From the NCBI RefSeq assembly GCF_000753865.1, contig NZ_JQFW01000049.1:1-64000 (forward strand): a stretch of DNA of 64,000 nt, read 5' to 3'. Source of the stretch: Alteromonas sp. LOR (GTDB lineage: Bacteria; Pseudomonadota; Gammaproteobacteria; Enterobacterales; Alteromonadaceae). This document shows positions 47,096-56,577 of this stretch, in pieces. Every line of letters starts with the position of its first letter. Position 1 is the first letter of the stretch. Both the position numbers and the translations under genes were made by a program. The notes under the pieces are model-generated. The model was not told the DNA's origin, ran no database searches, and saw only the letters and a program-made list of their open reading frames with translations.

Positions 47096-47917
47096 TTGAA
47101 GAAACTTAAGCGGTATCAGTACGAACGCTATGCCGTACTGTGTAAGTTGGCATATCCGAAAGAATTTGACTATTCATCACTGGGCTTTTCAGCCCATCAG
47201 CACCATGCTGTGTGCGATTCACGGGGCACCGTTGTGGCACGCATTCTCTGCCGCCCAAAGAAAAAAGAAGTTATCGTGCTGTTTAGGGGCACCCAATCCA
47301 TCCGAGATTGGTTACTCAACTTTTGTATTTTCCCAAGTAAAGCAAAGGGAAACTTTAAAGATAAATCAAAGCACAACGGCTATGTTCATTTTGGTTATCA
47401 GCTTCTGCTCAATCAAAAAAGTCAGACTACTATCTCCTTGCCTGCTGACAATAAAAAAACCAGCGCAACGCTCAGTATATATGAAGATATCGAAGCCAAA
47501 TTGGCACCACTGATTTGCGCGGGCAAGCGCATAACATTTACTGGGCATTCTTCCGGCGGTGCCATGGCGGTGCTAGCAGCGCAGCGCCTTGAATTGGCAT
47601 TTCCTAAAAGTGTGCGCCGCGTTGTCACCTTTGGTCAACCTTCTACCAGCTATCGTCGATTCTTTAAGCATTACTTACTTCATCACCGCACATTTAGAGT
47701 TGTTTGTGACCTAGATATCGTCACCTTCCTCCCACCTATTCCGGGGTTGTTTAAACATCTTGGGCGCTCGCTTTGGTTACATAACGAGCGTGTTTACGAC
47801 AACGCCAAGCCTATATGGCGGCTATATCGGGTTATTTCTCAGTGGCTGATTTCCCCCATCTCATATCACTACATGCATAAATACATTCGCAACAAAGACT
47901 TCTTTGATAAACATTAG
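47096..47917 (+). CDS. Class 3 lipase-fold protein
   Basis: A 273-residue alpha/beta hydrolase of the lipase class 3 family. The nucleophile elbow is TGHSSGGAMAVLAA with Ser152; the oxyanion region is VLFRGTQSIRDW; the acid is likely in CDLDIVTFLPP, and a late His is in LHNERVYD. There is no signal peptide, so it is predicted cytoplasmic. The start is TTG at 47096 with a weak ribosome binding site. It lies 43 bp after the LpxH-like gene and 104 bp before the exonuclease. Confidence 0.8.
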   Translation: MKKLKRYQYERYAVLCKLAYPKEFDYSSLGFSAHQHHAVCDSRGTVVARILCRPKKKEVIVLFRGTQSIRDWLLNFCIFPSKAKGNFKDKSKHNGYVHFGYQLLLNQKSQTTISLPADNKKTSATLSIYEDIEAKLAPLICAGKRITFTGHSSGGAMAVLAAQRLELAFPKSVRRVVTFGQPSTSYRRFFKHYLLHHRTFRVVCDLDIVTFLPPIPGLFKHLGRSLWLHNERVYDNAKPIWRLYRVISQWLISPISYHYMHKYIRNKDFFDKH

Positions 47918-48021
47918 GGCCTGTTGGGCGAAGTAAAAACTTGAGCTGTGCAGGCTAAGTGGTCGCTTTATCTTTTCTGTCGTATGTACATTTATTGCAA
48001 ATACAGAGGGAAACGCTGCCT

Positions 48022-49038
48022 GTGCATCCATCAACATGGTTAAAAACTGATAATACTGGCTTGTACTGCGAACCGGGTGGGTTTTACATCGACCCCATGA
48101 CCGAAGTAGACACAGCGTTAGTGACTCACGGCCATGCTGATCATGCGCGGGCAGGACACCATACGGTATATGCCAGCGTAGAAACCCTAGCCATTATGCA
48201 AACTCGCTACGGCGAGGATATGGCCGAAAAACAACACACTATAGCATTAGGTGAAAAGCTCACCTTTAATGGTGTGACGGTAACCTTTTATCCCGCGGGC
48301 CATATATTAGGCTCTACGCAAATACTCTTAGAATACGGTGGCTATAGCGTGGTGGTATCTGGCGATTATAAACGACGTCACGACCCCACCTGCCCGCCTT
48401 TTCAGGTGGTACCTTGCGATGTGCTTATTACCGAGGCTACTTTTGGACTACCTGTTTTCGAACACCCACCCATTGAGAACGAAATAGAGAAATTGCTTCA
48501 CTCCCTGCGGGTATTCCCCACTCGGTGTCATCTGGTAGGCGCCTATGCCTTAGGCAAGTGCCAACGTTTAATTATTGCGCTTAGAGAGGCAGGCTACCAC
48601 AAGCCTATTTATCTGCATGGCACTCAATTGAAGTTATGCGATTTATACCAACAGTTTGATATTGACCTTGGCGAACTTATTCCCGTCTCGCAGGTTGACG
48701 ATAAAAAAGAGCTCGCGGGAGAAATTGTGATTGCTCCGCCTTCTGCATTGGCAGATAGATGGTCGCGAAGTCTTCCTAATGTGCGCACGGTGATGGCATC
48801 GGGCTGGATGCAAATTCGCGCCCGCGCGAAGCAGCGAAATGCCGAACTCCCTCTTATTATTTCCGACCATTGTGATTGGCCTGAACTACTTAGAACTATC
48901 GAGGAAGTCAACCCGAAAGAGGTGTGGGTGACTCACGGAAGAGAAGATGCGCTGATGTATCAAGCTGAAAAGATGGGGTTTAAAGCCCGAGCATTGTCAT
49001 TGGTGGGCTATGACGAGGAAGAACAAGGAGGTGATTAA
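48022..49038 (+). CDS. Ligase-associated DNA damage response exonuclease (MBL fold, beta-CASP)
   Basis: A metallo-beta-lactamase nuclease of the SNM1/CPSF type. The zinc motif is VTHGHADHARAG, followed by YPAGHILGSTQILL, VVSGDYKRRHDP and the C-terminal VTHGRED histidine. I prefer the GTG at 48022 (338 aa; product VHPSTWLKTDNTGLYCEPGG read as Met at position 1) because the family begins just before GLYC; an upstream GTG at 47959 adds a non-conserved leader. The stop overlaps the ligase ATG by one base. Confidence 0.9.
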   Translation: MHPSTWLKTDNTGLYCEPGGFYIDPMTEVDTALVTHGHADHARAGHHTVYASVETLAIMQTRYGEDMAEKQHTIALGEKLTFNGVTVTFYPAGHILGSTQILLEYGGYSVVVSGDYKRRHDPTCPPFQVVPCDVLITEATFGLPVFEHPPIENEIEKLLHSLRVFPTRCHLVGAYALGKCQRLIIALREAGYHKPIYLHGTQLKLCDLYQQFDIDLGELIPVSQVDDKKELAGEIVIAPPSALADRWSRSLPNVRTVMASGWMQIRARAKQRNAELPLIISDHCDWPELLRTIEEVNPKEVWVTHGREDALMYQAEKMGFKARALSLVGYDEEEQGGD

Positions 49039-50729
49039 TGGAGGCGTTTAGTAACCTGTTAGAGCAGCTGTACTTTACCGCTGGAACGAAAGCAAAAGCG
49101 CAGCTTATTGCAGACTATATTGAAAATACGCCAGACCCAGATAGAGGCTGGGCTATTGCGGCCATGGCAGGCACCCTGCGATTTGACTTTTTTAAACGCA
49201 ATACCGTGAAAAAATTGATTACCGAGCATACCGACCCCGCCCTATTTGCGATGAGTTATGACTATGTGGGCGAAGTGAGTGAAACCGTTGCGCATCTATG
49301 GCCGTTCAATAGCCCTGTGTCACCCTTACCGTCTCTGCATAGTATTGTAGATACTTTTGCTACTGTATCTAAACAGAAAGTGTCTGCAACGCTGGCCGAA
49401 TACCTAACCATGATGACACCGTCACAGCGCTGGGCACTGCTGAAATTAGGCACTAGAGGGCTTCGCATTGGCGTATCAGCACGCTCAATAAAGCAAATAT
49501 TGGCCGACTACGGCAACAAAGATATTAAAGAGATAGAAACCTTATGGCACGCTGTAAACCCGCCGTATACCGAGCTTCTACAGTGGTTAGAAGGGAAGGC
49601 TGACAAGCCTGATATAGAAAATGCCGTCACGTTTCATCCCGTCATGCTTTCTCACCCCATTGAAGACAATGATATCGACACCTTTGATGCCAACCTTTGG
49701 CAAATTGAAAATAAGTACGATGGAATTCGTGTACAGCTTGCGGTGAATACCGAGCTTGCTAGTAAGGATAAAGAAAGTGAAAAGCTCGCAACCAATTCCA
49801 CTGATGAACAAGAGCGCGAAAAGGCGCTGTTCTCTCGAACTGGCGACGATATCAGTCACTCATTCCCTGATTTATTGGACGAAATGAGCGGCAATATGGT
49901 GCTAGATGGCGAGCTATTGGTTATTCACAATACTGAGGAGGCTACTGCCAGTGCATCAGATATGGCCAGCAGTTCGTCTACATCAGAACCTATCGTTGAT
50001 ACGTTTAATGCGCTGCAGCAAAGACTTAACAAGAAAAAGCCAACCAAACCCTTAATGCAGTCAAACCCGGTCGGGCTTATTGTTTACGATGCCCTTGTAC
50101 TAGAGGGAGAAAAGCTGACTTCCTTAACATTGGAGGCTAGGCGTAAAAAATTAGCCTCTTGGTTTGAGCAAAAGAAGCCGCCTCGGCTATTTTTATCTAA
50201 CACCTTACGTGCATCATCGCCCGAAAGTTTGCGCGCCCTTCATAACACGGTTTGCGACAACAGATCGGTTGAAGGGCTAATGATTAAACGACTCGACAGT
50301 ACCTATGTGCCCGGTCGACCTAAAGGCCAGTGGTATAAGTGGAAACGAGACCCTTTAGTAGTAGATGCGGTGATCATGTACGCGCAACGAGGACACGGAA
50401 AACGTTCAAGCTTTTATTCAGACTTTACTTTTGGCGCATGGGAAGGCGAGCAATTATTGCCTATTGGCAAAGCTTACTCAGGCTTTACCGACGAAGAATT
50501 GAAAAAATTAGATAATTGGGTGCGACGCAATGCGGTTGGCCGGTTTGGTCCGGTAAGAGAAGTGAAAAAAGAGCTGGTTTTCGAAGTCGCTTTTGATGCA
50601 GTGCACCCTTCCAGTCGTCATAAATCGGGAGTGGCCCTTCGCTTCCCGCGAATTCATCGGATACGCTGGGACAAGCCTGCGAATGAAGCAGATACCTTAG
50701 ACGCACTAAAAGAACTGATAGAGCGTTAA
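49038..50729 (+). CDS. ATP-dependent DNA ligase
   Basis: A 563-residue ligase that seals nicks with ATP. The nucleotidyltransferase lysine is K226 in ENKYDGIRVQ. Later motifs are DGELLVI, EGLMIKRLDSTY and KWKRDPLVVDAV, with an OB-fold at the C-terminus (GPVREVKKELVFEVAFD). The N-terminal helical DNA-binding domain spans about 1-200. An insertion rich in Ser/Thr/Glu lies near 295-320. The start overlaps the exonuclease stop (TAATG), showing coupling. This is the B-type ligase that names the repair set, not the essential NAD-dependent LigA. Confidence 0.95.
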   Translation: MEAFSNLLEQLYFTAGTKAKAQLIADYIENTPDPDRGWAIAAMAGTLRFDFFKRNTVKKLITEHTDPALFAMSYDYVGEVSETVAHLWPFNSPVSPLPSLHSIVDTFATVSKQKVSATLAEYLTMMTPSQRWALLKLGTRGLRIGVSARSIKQILADYGNKDIKEIETLWHAVNPPYTELLQWLEGKADKPDIENAVTFHPVMLSHPIEDNDIDTFDANLWQIENKYDGIRVQLAVNTELASKDKESEKLATNSTDEQEREKALFSRTGDDISHSFPDLLDEMSGNMVLDGELLVIHNTEEATASASDMASSSSTSEPIVDTFNALQQRLNKKKPTKPLMQSNPVGLIVYDALVLEGEKLTSLTLEARRKKLASWFEQKKPPRLFLSNTLRASSPESLRALHNTVCDNRSVEGLMIKRLDSTYVPGRPKGQWYKWKRDPLVVDAVIMYAQRGHGKRSSFYSDFTFGAWEGEQLLPIGKAYSGFTDEELKKLDNWVRRNAVGRFGPVREVKKELVFEVAFDAVHPSSRHKSGVALRFPRIHRIRWDKPANEADTLDALKELIER

Positions 50730-50732
50730 TTA

Positions 50733-50768
50733 AAAGAGCCTGTTACTTAGTAGCGTAACAGGCTCTTT
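50733..50768. terminator. DNA ligase terminator
   Basis: AAAGAGCCTGTTAC (50733-50746) and GTAACAGGCTCTTT (50755-50768) form a perfect 14-bp stem with an 8-nt loop, 4 bp after the stop. Confidence 0.9.
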
Positions 50769-50797
50769 GTTGCGTTGCTTGGCGCTTTACATATTCT

Positions 50798-50865
50798 GCG
50801 CTTAGCTCATTTAGCGCTTCGCTTTTTTAACGCTTAGCTTGTCTATCGGCTTAGCCGTTGGCTTC
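50798..50865. repeat. 16-bp degenerate tandem array, 3-4 copies
   Basis: GCGCTTAGCTCATTTA, GCGCTTCGCTTTTTTA, ACGCTTAGCTTGTCTA and a weaker GGCTTAGCCGTTGGCT fill the gap between the ligase terminator and the fructokinase stop. Confidence 0.7.
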
Positions 50866-50886
50866 GCTGTTACCGTGGCTATTTTG

Positions 50887-51855
50887 CTATTTCGCGATAT
50901 CTTGCTGAGTAGGCAATGCACTAAACGCGCCGTATTGAGTTACGGTAAATGCACCACAGCGAATCGCAAACTCAGTGGCCTCGCTTACATTTTCAAAACT
51001 TGATGCCCAGCTATCAAATTCGTCAGCATTTTTAACTTTGGTTGATAGGTAATAAAGGAACCCACCGATAAAGGAGTCGCCTGCCGCCGTTGTATCTTTA
51101 ACATCCATTTTGGGCGACGCTAACGTGCCGCTAAATGATGTCGTGATGTAGTGAATAGGCTCACCGCCGTCAGTCACCAATACCACTTTTACGCCGCTCT
51201 CAAGCCATTGTTGTACTTTCGCATCAGCATTTTCTGCACCGTATAGCTCGTCGAGCTCTTCACGGCTTGCCTTTAAAATGGAAACTCGTTTCGCTGCCGC
51301 ATCTATTCTTGAAGGTGCATTAGCTGTGTCGTCCCAAAAAGCAGGGCGGTAATTGATATCTAAACACGCCATCATGCCCTCTTGGCGCGCCTTGTCTAAA
51401 ATAAACTCCGTACCCGGTATTAACTCTGGACCGGCAAGAGAGCCTGAGCAAAAGTGCAGTACCGCATCTTTATTACAGTCGATAGTAGACAGGTCTTGCT
51501 CGGTAATGTGTTTATGCGCTGCATTATCCACATAAAAGTCGAACGAACGCTCACCGTCTTCATCTAGGTTCACAAACGCTAATGCTGTATTGCCTTGTGA
51601 GGTAGTCCATACAAAATCGGTATTAACTTTATAATGCTCAAGCATTTCTTTTAAAAAAGCGCCAAAGGTATCATCACCCACTTTTGATACCATAGCACTG
51701 TGTCCACCGAGCTGCGCAACTGCCACAGCAACATTGGCTGGCGCACCACCTGCATAGGGTTGAAAGGGCTTCATTGCCGGTATGTCACCGTCTTTTGGCG
51801 CCGCACCTTGGCTTAACATATCGATAAGTACTTCACCTAAACATAATATTTTCAT
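50887..51855 (-). CDS. PfkB-family fructokinase
   Basis: A 322-residue sugar kinase starting MKILCLGEVLIDML. The N-terminal glycine motif is PYAGGAPANVAVAVAQLGG and the C-terminal ATP-site signature is DTTAAGDSFIGGFL, with alanine where DTTGAGD is usual; the catalytic Asp is kept. The GGAPANVAVA pattern fits fructokinase (fructose to fructose-6-phosphate). Fructose is the by-product of amylosucrase in this genome, but the two genes are 13 kb apart. It is divergent from a ROK regulator across 394 bp. Confidence 0.88.
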   Translation of the reverse strand: MKILCLGEVLIDMLSQGAAPKDGDIPAMKPFQPYAGGAPANVAVAVAQLGGHSAMVSKVGDDTFGAFLKEMLEHYKVNTDFVWTTSQGNTALAFVNLDEDGERSFDFYVDNAAHKHITEQDLSTIDCNKDAVLHFCSGSLAGPELIPGTEFILDKARQEGMMACLDINYRPAFWDDTANAPSRIDAAAKRVSILKASREELDELYGAENADAKVQQWLESGVKVVLVTDGGEPIHYITTSFSGTLASPKMDVKDTTAAGDSFIGGFLYYLSTKVKNADEFDSWASSFENVSEATEFAIRCGAFTVTQYGAFSALPTQQDIAK

Positions 51856-51960
51856 ACCAGCCTCACTCTATTCGTTATACATACAACCATAGTGCACACT
51901 TCACGTATCGCACTTTACGTTAATAAGTCGTTAATTAGTTATTCAATTGGGCATAGTATT

Positions 51961-52010
51961 GTCTTTCTTTTTAATTAAATCAACCTAATTGACTTAATTA
52001 AAATAAAGAC
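51961..52010. promoter_or_regulatory. 50-bp imperfect inverted repeat, candidate ROK operator
   Basis: GTCTTTCTTTTTAATTAA-TCAA on one side mirrors TTGA-TTAATTAAAATAAAGAC on the other, with one indel. It lies between the divergent fructokinase (start 51855) and ROK regulator (start 52250). AT-rich palindromes of this kind are bound by ROK repressors such as NagC and Mlc. The symmetry is seen; the operator role is inference. The rest of the 394-bp spacer has no ORF. Confidence 0.5.
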
Positions 52011-52249
52011 AACAAAAATTGTATACTTTAGGTGAAGATTAGTGACCCATTGGTGTTTATAGGTTACATTCTGGTTCACGAGCACTGTTGGGTGTGTCAA
52101 ACTTTTCGCCGTAAACTGTGTTAACAAACGCGATGGGAAAGCCTTATTTTTATTTAACATCACCAGGTAAAACTCACACCCAAAGCAAACTTCAATGTTT
52201 TAATAATTCTCATTGAACAACTACTTTTACACTAGAGAGCAAGTTAACT

Positions 52250-53386
52250 ATGGCAACACATTTGGCAGATAATCGTTCGGACAATGAACGGGCCATCATC
52301 TCGCTGATTAATAAGCATAAAGAGTTACCAAAAGCTCAAATAGCTGAATTAACTGGCCTTTCTGCACAATCTGCCACGGTAATTATTAAAAAGTTAGAAA
52401 GCGACGGTTTGGTGTTACGCAATGCACCAATTAAGGGAAAAGTAGGGCAACCAAAGGTGCCTTTCAGCCTTAATGCCGACGGCGCGTTTGGCCTAGGCTT
52501 AAAAGTAGGTCGACGCAGTTTTGATATGACCCTTATAGATCTTTGTGGAAATGTTCGCGCTACCGTCAAAGAAAAGGTGGCTTATCCAACGGTTGATACG
52601 CTTATGTCGTTTACAGAACGCGCTATTAACATGTTGACGAAAAACATTGCTGCTGACCATTTACCTCGAATTCGCGGGTTAGGTGTGGCCATGCCCTTCG
52701 AAATTTGGACTTGGGCAGAAGAAGCCGGGGCACCGAAAGAAATGCTAGAACAATGGAAGCAATTCAACCCGACATTAGCACTAGAATCTCTTGTTTCTTT
52801 GCCAGTATTCGTTCGCAATGACGCGGCAGCCGCATGCAGTGCAGAAATGTCATTCGGTAATGCAGCCCATTTCTCGCACTTTTTGTATTTATTTGTAGGT
52901 ACATTTCTTGGCGGTGGTGTGGTTATTAACGACACACTTTTTACGGGAAGATCGGGAAATGCCGGCGCGGTAGGTTCTTTACCATTTTTTAACGGCAATG
53001 AGGAACATCAACTTTTAACACAGTCTTCATTATATGTTTTAGAAAATACGCTTGATAATACTGGCGCAGAGGGCAGGCAAATTTACAGCTCTACCGAGTA
53101 CTGGAACATAGAAGAGAGCGTGATTGATAATTGGGTTTACTCTGCAGCGCAAGGTCTTGCTTATGCAGCACAATGCGCGATGAGCTTACTTGACATTGAT
53201 GGCGTTATCATTGACGGTGCGCTACCTAAGAGGGTTAAAACGCGACTTGTTGAGCAAACAAAAAATGAAATTGCCAAACGAGACATGCGAGGCATTACAT
53301 CGCCGCGCATCATAGAAGGGCTAGTGGGAGCAAAAGCTCAATCCATTGGAAGCGCAAACCTTCCTTTAGTTGCAAATTATTATTGA
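52250..53386 (+). CDS. ROK-family transcriptional regulator
   Basis: A 378-residue repressor-type ROK protein. The winged helix-turn-helix is at about 12-75 (ISLINKHKELPKAQIAELTG and LSAQSATVIIKKLESDGLV). The sugar-binding kinase-like domain follows, with PVFVRNDAAAACSAE, LYLFVGTFLGGGVV and GRSGNAGAVG. The usual zinc-binding cysteine cluster after GNAGE is not seen. It is divergent from fructokinase, its probable target, and 10 bp upstream of a homocysteine methyltransferase gene. Confidence 0.9.
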   Translation: MATHLADNRSDNERAIISLINKHKELPKAQIAELTGLSAQSATVIIKKLESDGLVLRNAPIKGKVGQPKVPFSLNADGAFGLGLKVGRRSFDMTLIDLCGNVRATVKEKVAYPTVDTLMSFTERAINMLTKNIAADHLPRIRGLGVAMPFEIWTWAEEAGAPKEMLEQWKQFNPTLALESLVSLPVFVRNDAAAACSAEMSFGNAAHFSHFLYLFVGTFLGGGVVINDTLFTGRSGNAGAVGSLPFFNGNEEHQLLTQSSLYVLENTLDNTGAEGRQIYSSTEYWNIEESVIDNWVYSAAQGLAYAAQCAMSLLDIDGVIIDGALPKRVKTRLVEQTKNEIAKRDMRGITSPRIIEGLVGAKAQSIGSANLPLVANYY

Positions 53387-53396
53387 AGAGCGAGTT

Positions 53397-54338
53397 ATGA
53401 CAGACCCCTTTGAATACATAGACATTTTAGACGGCGGAATGGGGCGAGAACTAGAGCGTGTGGGCGCTCCCTTCAAGCAGCCCGAGTGGTCCGCGCTATC
53501 GCTTATGCAGTCCCCTGAAAAAGTAGCGCAAGTTCATCGCCACTTTTTAGATGCCGGCGCTCAGATAATCACAACCAATGCCTATGCTATTGTGCCTTTT
53601 CATATTGGTGACGACGCATTTCAAGGGCAAAGTCTTTCTTTAGCTCAACGAGCCGCTCGTATTGCGAGACAAGAAATAGACGCGTTTGTCACTGAGCAGG
53701 ACGCACAAGAAAAAAACACACCGCTACTTGCCGGCTGCATTCCACCTGCATTTGGCTCATATCGCCCCGATTTATTTGATAAAAGTCAGGTTGAAAACAT
53801 TTTACGTCCCTTGATAAAAGGCCAGCAAGATGACGTGGATTTTTGGTTAATTGAAACCGTATCGTCAATTGAAGAAGCCAATGCCGTTGTCTCTATGCTA
53901 AGAGAATATTCTACTTTACCTATTTGGCTTTCTTTTTCTCTTGCCAATAGACACAGCGACTCAGAAACGCCAAAGCTTCGCTCTGAAGAGCCACTAGCCC
54001 ACATTGCTGCAACACTTGATGGTGTTGATGCAGTTTTATTTAACTGCTCTCAACCAGAAGAAATGGAAGACGCCATTGCTATAACCCGTGAAATGAACAG
54101 TGGCATACGTATCGGTGCCTACGCCAACAGCTTCTCTGAGCGCAACCGTCAACATGAGGCTAATGCATTGCTTTCATCACTGCGCAACGATGTAACCCCA
54201 GAACAATACTTACATTATGCAAAAACGTGGGTTAACGCGGGAGCGTCGATCGTTGGAGGCTGCTGCGGAATTGGCCCTGAACATATAGAAGCATTATGGG
54301 ACTATTTTAAAAACCCCTCCCCCAAAAAAAAGCAATAA
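53397..54338 (+). CDS. Homocysteine S-methyltransferase family protein
   Basis: A 313-residue zinc-dependent methyltransferase of the MmuM type. The N-terminal LDGGMGRELERVG and the zinc cysteines in VLFNCSQ and GGCCGIGPEH are intact. The family takes a methyl group from S-methylmethionine or S-adenosylmethionine to homocysteine. The ATG at 53397 is preferred to the TTG at 53370, which overlaps the ROK gene. The link with a sugar-type regulator upstream is unexplained. Confidence 0.88.
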   Translation: MTDPFEYIDILDGGMGRELERVGAPFKQPEWSALSLMQSPEKVAQVHRHFLDAGAQIITTNAYAIVPFHIGDDAFQGQSLSLAQRAARIARQEIDAFVTEQDAQEKNTPLLAGCIPPAFGSYRPDLFDKSQVENILRPLIKGQQDDVDFWLIETVSSIEEANAVVSMLREYSTLPIWLSFSLANRHSDSETPKLRSEEPLAHIAATLDGVDAVLFNCSQPEEMEDAIAITREMNSGIRIGAYANSFSERNRQHEANALLSSLRNDVTPEQYLHYAKTWVNAGASIVGGCCGIGPEHIEALWDYFKNPSPKKKQ

Positions 54339-54378
54339 GGGTCACCTATCGTCCTCTAGGTAATAAGAGGCCAGGATC

Positions 54379-54406
54379 AAAAAACGCCCTCATGGGGCGT
54401 TTTTTT
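54379..54406. terminator. Bidirectional terminator
   Basis: AAAAAACGCCC and GGGGCGTTTTTT pair with a short TCAT loop between the convergent homocysteine methyltransferase and S9 peptidase genes. Confidence 0.92.
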
Positions 54407-54419
54407 CAATAAGAGCGTG

Positions 54420-56396
54420 CTAGCTCTTTAAGTTTTTATCCAGAAAGTTAATTAACCCCTGATAGAGCTCTCGCCTATCTTCCTCATCGAACACACCGTG
54501 GCCTGCCTGAGAATATTGAAGATACTCTGGCGGATTACCTGCTCTGATAAGCGCTTGAGACAGTGCTTCTGAGTTAATTTCTGGCACTCGTCTATCTTTA
54601 GACCCATGAATAAGCATTACATTCGCTTTGATTTTATCTGCATGGTACAAGGGCGAGTAGGCTTTTAATTGCTCTTTGTCGCTGCCCAATACACGCTTTA
54701 AATACGCTTTACCGCCCCAGTTATTAGGGATATCACTTTCTGTAAACATGTATTGCAAGTCGTAGATGCCCACATACCCAATTGTACACTCGTAAAGGTC
54801 TGGCTCTTTTACCGCAGACATCAGCGCCGCGTATCCACCGTAACTCGCTCCGTATGCACAAACGTTGTTTCCATCTACGTACTCTTTATCGATAGCCCAT
54901 TTCACAGAGTCGTTGATATCATCAATCATTTTACCGCCCCACTCGCGATAACCTAACTTCTTGTACCTTTCTCCATAACCATCACTGCCGCGAAAGTTCA
55001 CTTGTAAAACCGCGTAACCACGGCTGGCTAAAAACTGCGTTTCGCTGTTGTAGTCCCAGAAATCTCTGGTACCGCTTTGATGTGGACCGCCGTGGATCAT
55101 CACCACTAAAGGAGGCTTTTCCTCACTTGATTGCTTTGGAAGGGTCAGGTAGCCATTAATTGTTTCGCCATCTGATACTTCAACGCTAATCGGCTTCATC
55201 GGCGCTAGTAATCTAGGGTCTATCCACGAGCTGTTTGCCCATATAAATTGCGCATCTAGCGTTTCACTATCGAATAGGTAGTACTCACCGGGGTTTACAT
55301 CGCTGCGTACATGTACAAGTAGTGTTTTCCAATCTCTTGTATGACTAGCAATGGCAACAGTTTGATCGCCAAAAGCGTCGGCTAATAGCTTATGAATTTT
55401 TCGTGTTCTACTTTCTTCTTTCGCGTACACATATTCAGACTTATTCGGGTAAGTGACGCCCACTGCAGGCATACCATTTTCGTCATATAATACTTGCTCG
55501 ATATCGGTAGCGTGAGAGTCAAAAATTTCAGTGTACTCTCCACTTTCAAGGTCTAGCTTAAAGTAGGTATAAATAACCTCTTCACCAGTAAAGCCTGATA
55601 AATAAACGAACTTCTCATCTTCACTTAAGCCTCGTGGAATTAGGTTTTGAGCTACGCTAAACGCATCGCCTAAGTTTTTCCATTCACTGTCGTTGCTATC
55701 TCGATATGCTGCGTGGAAGATGCCGCTTTCATCCTGCCAACGCATAAATAGAACCTGGCCATCTTTTGTTGCCAACGCGCTGCTGCGGTTGTGCGGCAGC
55801 ACGTCTACTTTTCGCTTTCTACCTGTAGAGATATTTAACTTACTAATGATGGGCTGTTTTACTCGGTTGTCATAGTAAACATCGCCTTGCTTATCCCATG
55901 GATATTCAGTGATTAAAATATGTCTTTCATCATTTTCTAAAAGGCTTAGCACCTCTTGACTGGCCAACACATCATCTCGACTTGATAAACGGCTGCCTAG
56001 TTTTGCATCTCCTGCTCTATAGCCATAAAGCATTTCTGTTTTACTGCCATCAACATTCATAGCGAAAAGCTCACCAGTGGGTACTGGTCTATCATAAGAA
56101 AATTGCTTTTCAGCATATTCAAATAAAAGGCGCTCACTATTTACCCACGTGACACTATGGATAATGTCGTTATTTTGAGGACGAATCCCGCCGACAATCG
56201 CCATAGTATCTGTAGACAAAACACCAAGAATAACTTTGTTGTCTGCCCGTACCCGCGCAGCTAAATGCTTGCCGTCTGGGGAGAGCTGAAGATCGAGGTA
56301 ATCACCGTGCTTGATAAAATAATCGAGGGGAAGCTGATCGTTTGCAGAAATAAATAAAGAATAAAAGGCCAAAATGGCCCCTAAAATCCGTCTCAT
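54420..56396 (-). CDS. S9 family prolyl oligopeptidase-like peptidase, exported
   Basis: A 658-residue serine peptidase with an N-terminal signal (MRRILGAILAFYSLFISAND). A beta-propeller (about 30-380, starting LDLQLSPDGKHLAARVR) precedes the alpha/beta hydrolase domain. The catalytic residues are Ser in AYGASYGGYAALMS, Asp in GSKDRRVP and His in QAGHGVFDEED; HGGPHQSGTRDFWDYN is the oxyanion region. It belongs to the dipeptidyl/acylaminoacyl peptidase group and is probably periplasmic. Single gene. Confidence 0.93.
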   Translation of the reverse strand: MRRILGAILAFYSLFISANDQLPLDYFIKHGDYLDLQLSPDGKHLAARVRADNKVILGVLSTDTMAIVGGIRPQNNDIIHSVTWVNSERLLFEYAEKQFSYDRPVPTGELFAMNVDGSKTEMLYGYRAGDAKLGSRLSSRDDVLASQEVLSLLENDERHILITEYPWDKQGDVYYDNRVKQPIISKLNISTGRKRKVDVLPHNRSSALATKDGQVLFMRWQDESGIFHAAYRDSNDSEWKNLGDAFSVAQNLIPRGLSEDEKFVYLSGFTGEEVIYTYFKLDLESGEYTEIFDSHATDIEQVLYDENGMPAVGVTYPNKSEYVYAKEESRTRKIHKLLADAFGDQTVAIASHTRDWKTLLVHVRSDVNPGEYYLFDSETLDAQFIWANSSWIDPRLLAPMKPISVEVSDGETINGYLTLPKQSSEEKPPLVVMIHGGPHQSGTRDFWDYNSETQFLASRGYAVLQVNFRGSDGYGERYKKLGYREWGGKMIDDINDSVKWAIDKEYVDGNNVCAYGASYGGYAALMSAVKEPDLYECTIGYVGIYDLQYMFTESDIPNNWGGKAYLKRVLGSDKEQLKAYSPLYHADKIKANVMLIHGSKDRRVPEINSEALSQALIRAGNPPEYLQYSQAGHGVFDEEDRRELYQGLINFLDKNLKS

Positions 56397-56577
56397 AAAT
56401 GTCCTTTTGACTTATTAGTAGGGCTTTTTTTTGTTGAATCTACATGACTGCCATGTTGTTTTCAATAACAGGCATAAGCCACCAAGTAATATTTAATGTT
56501 TTATTTTTTGGTGAGTTATGCCTGCAAAGACCCACTAAATGTGGTTAGCCATCTTAAGTGTTACTAACAAACTTGCA

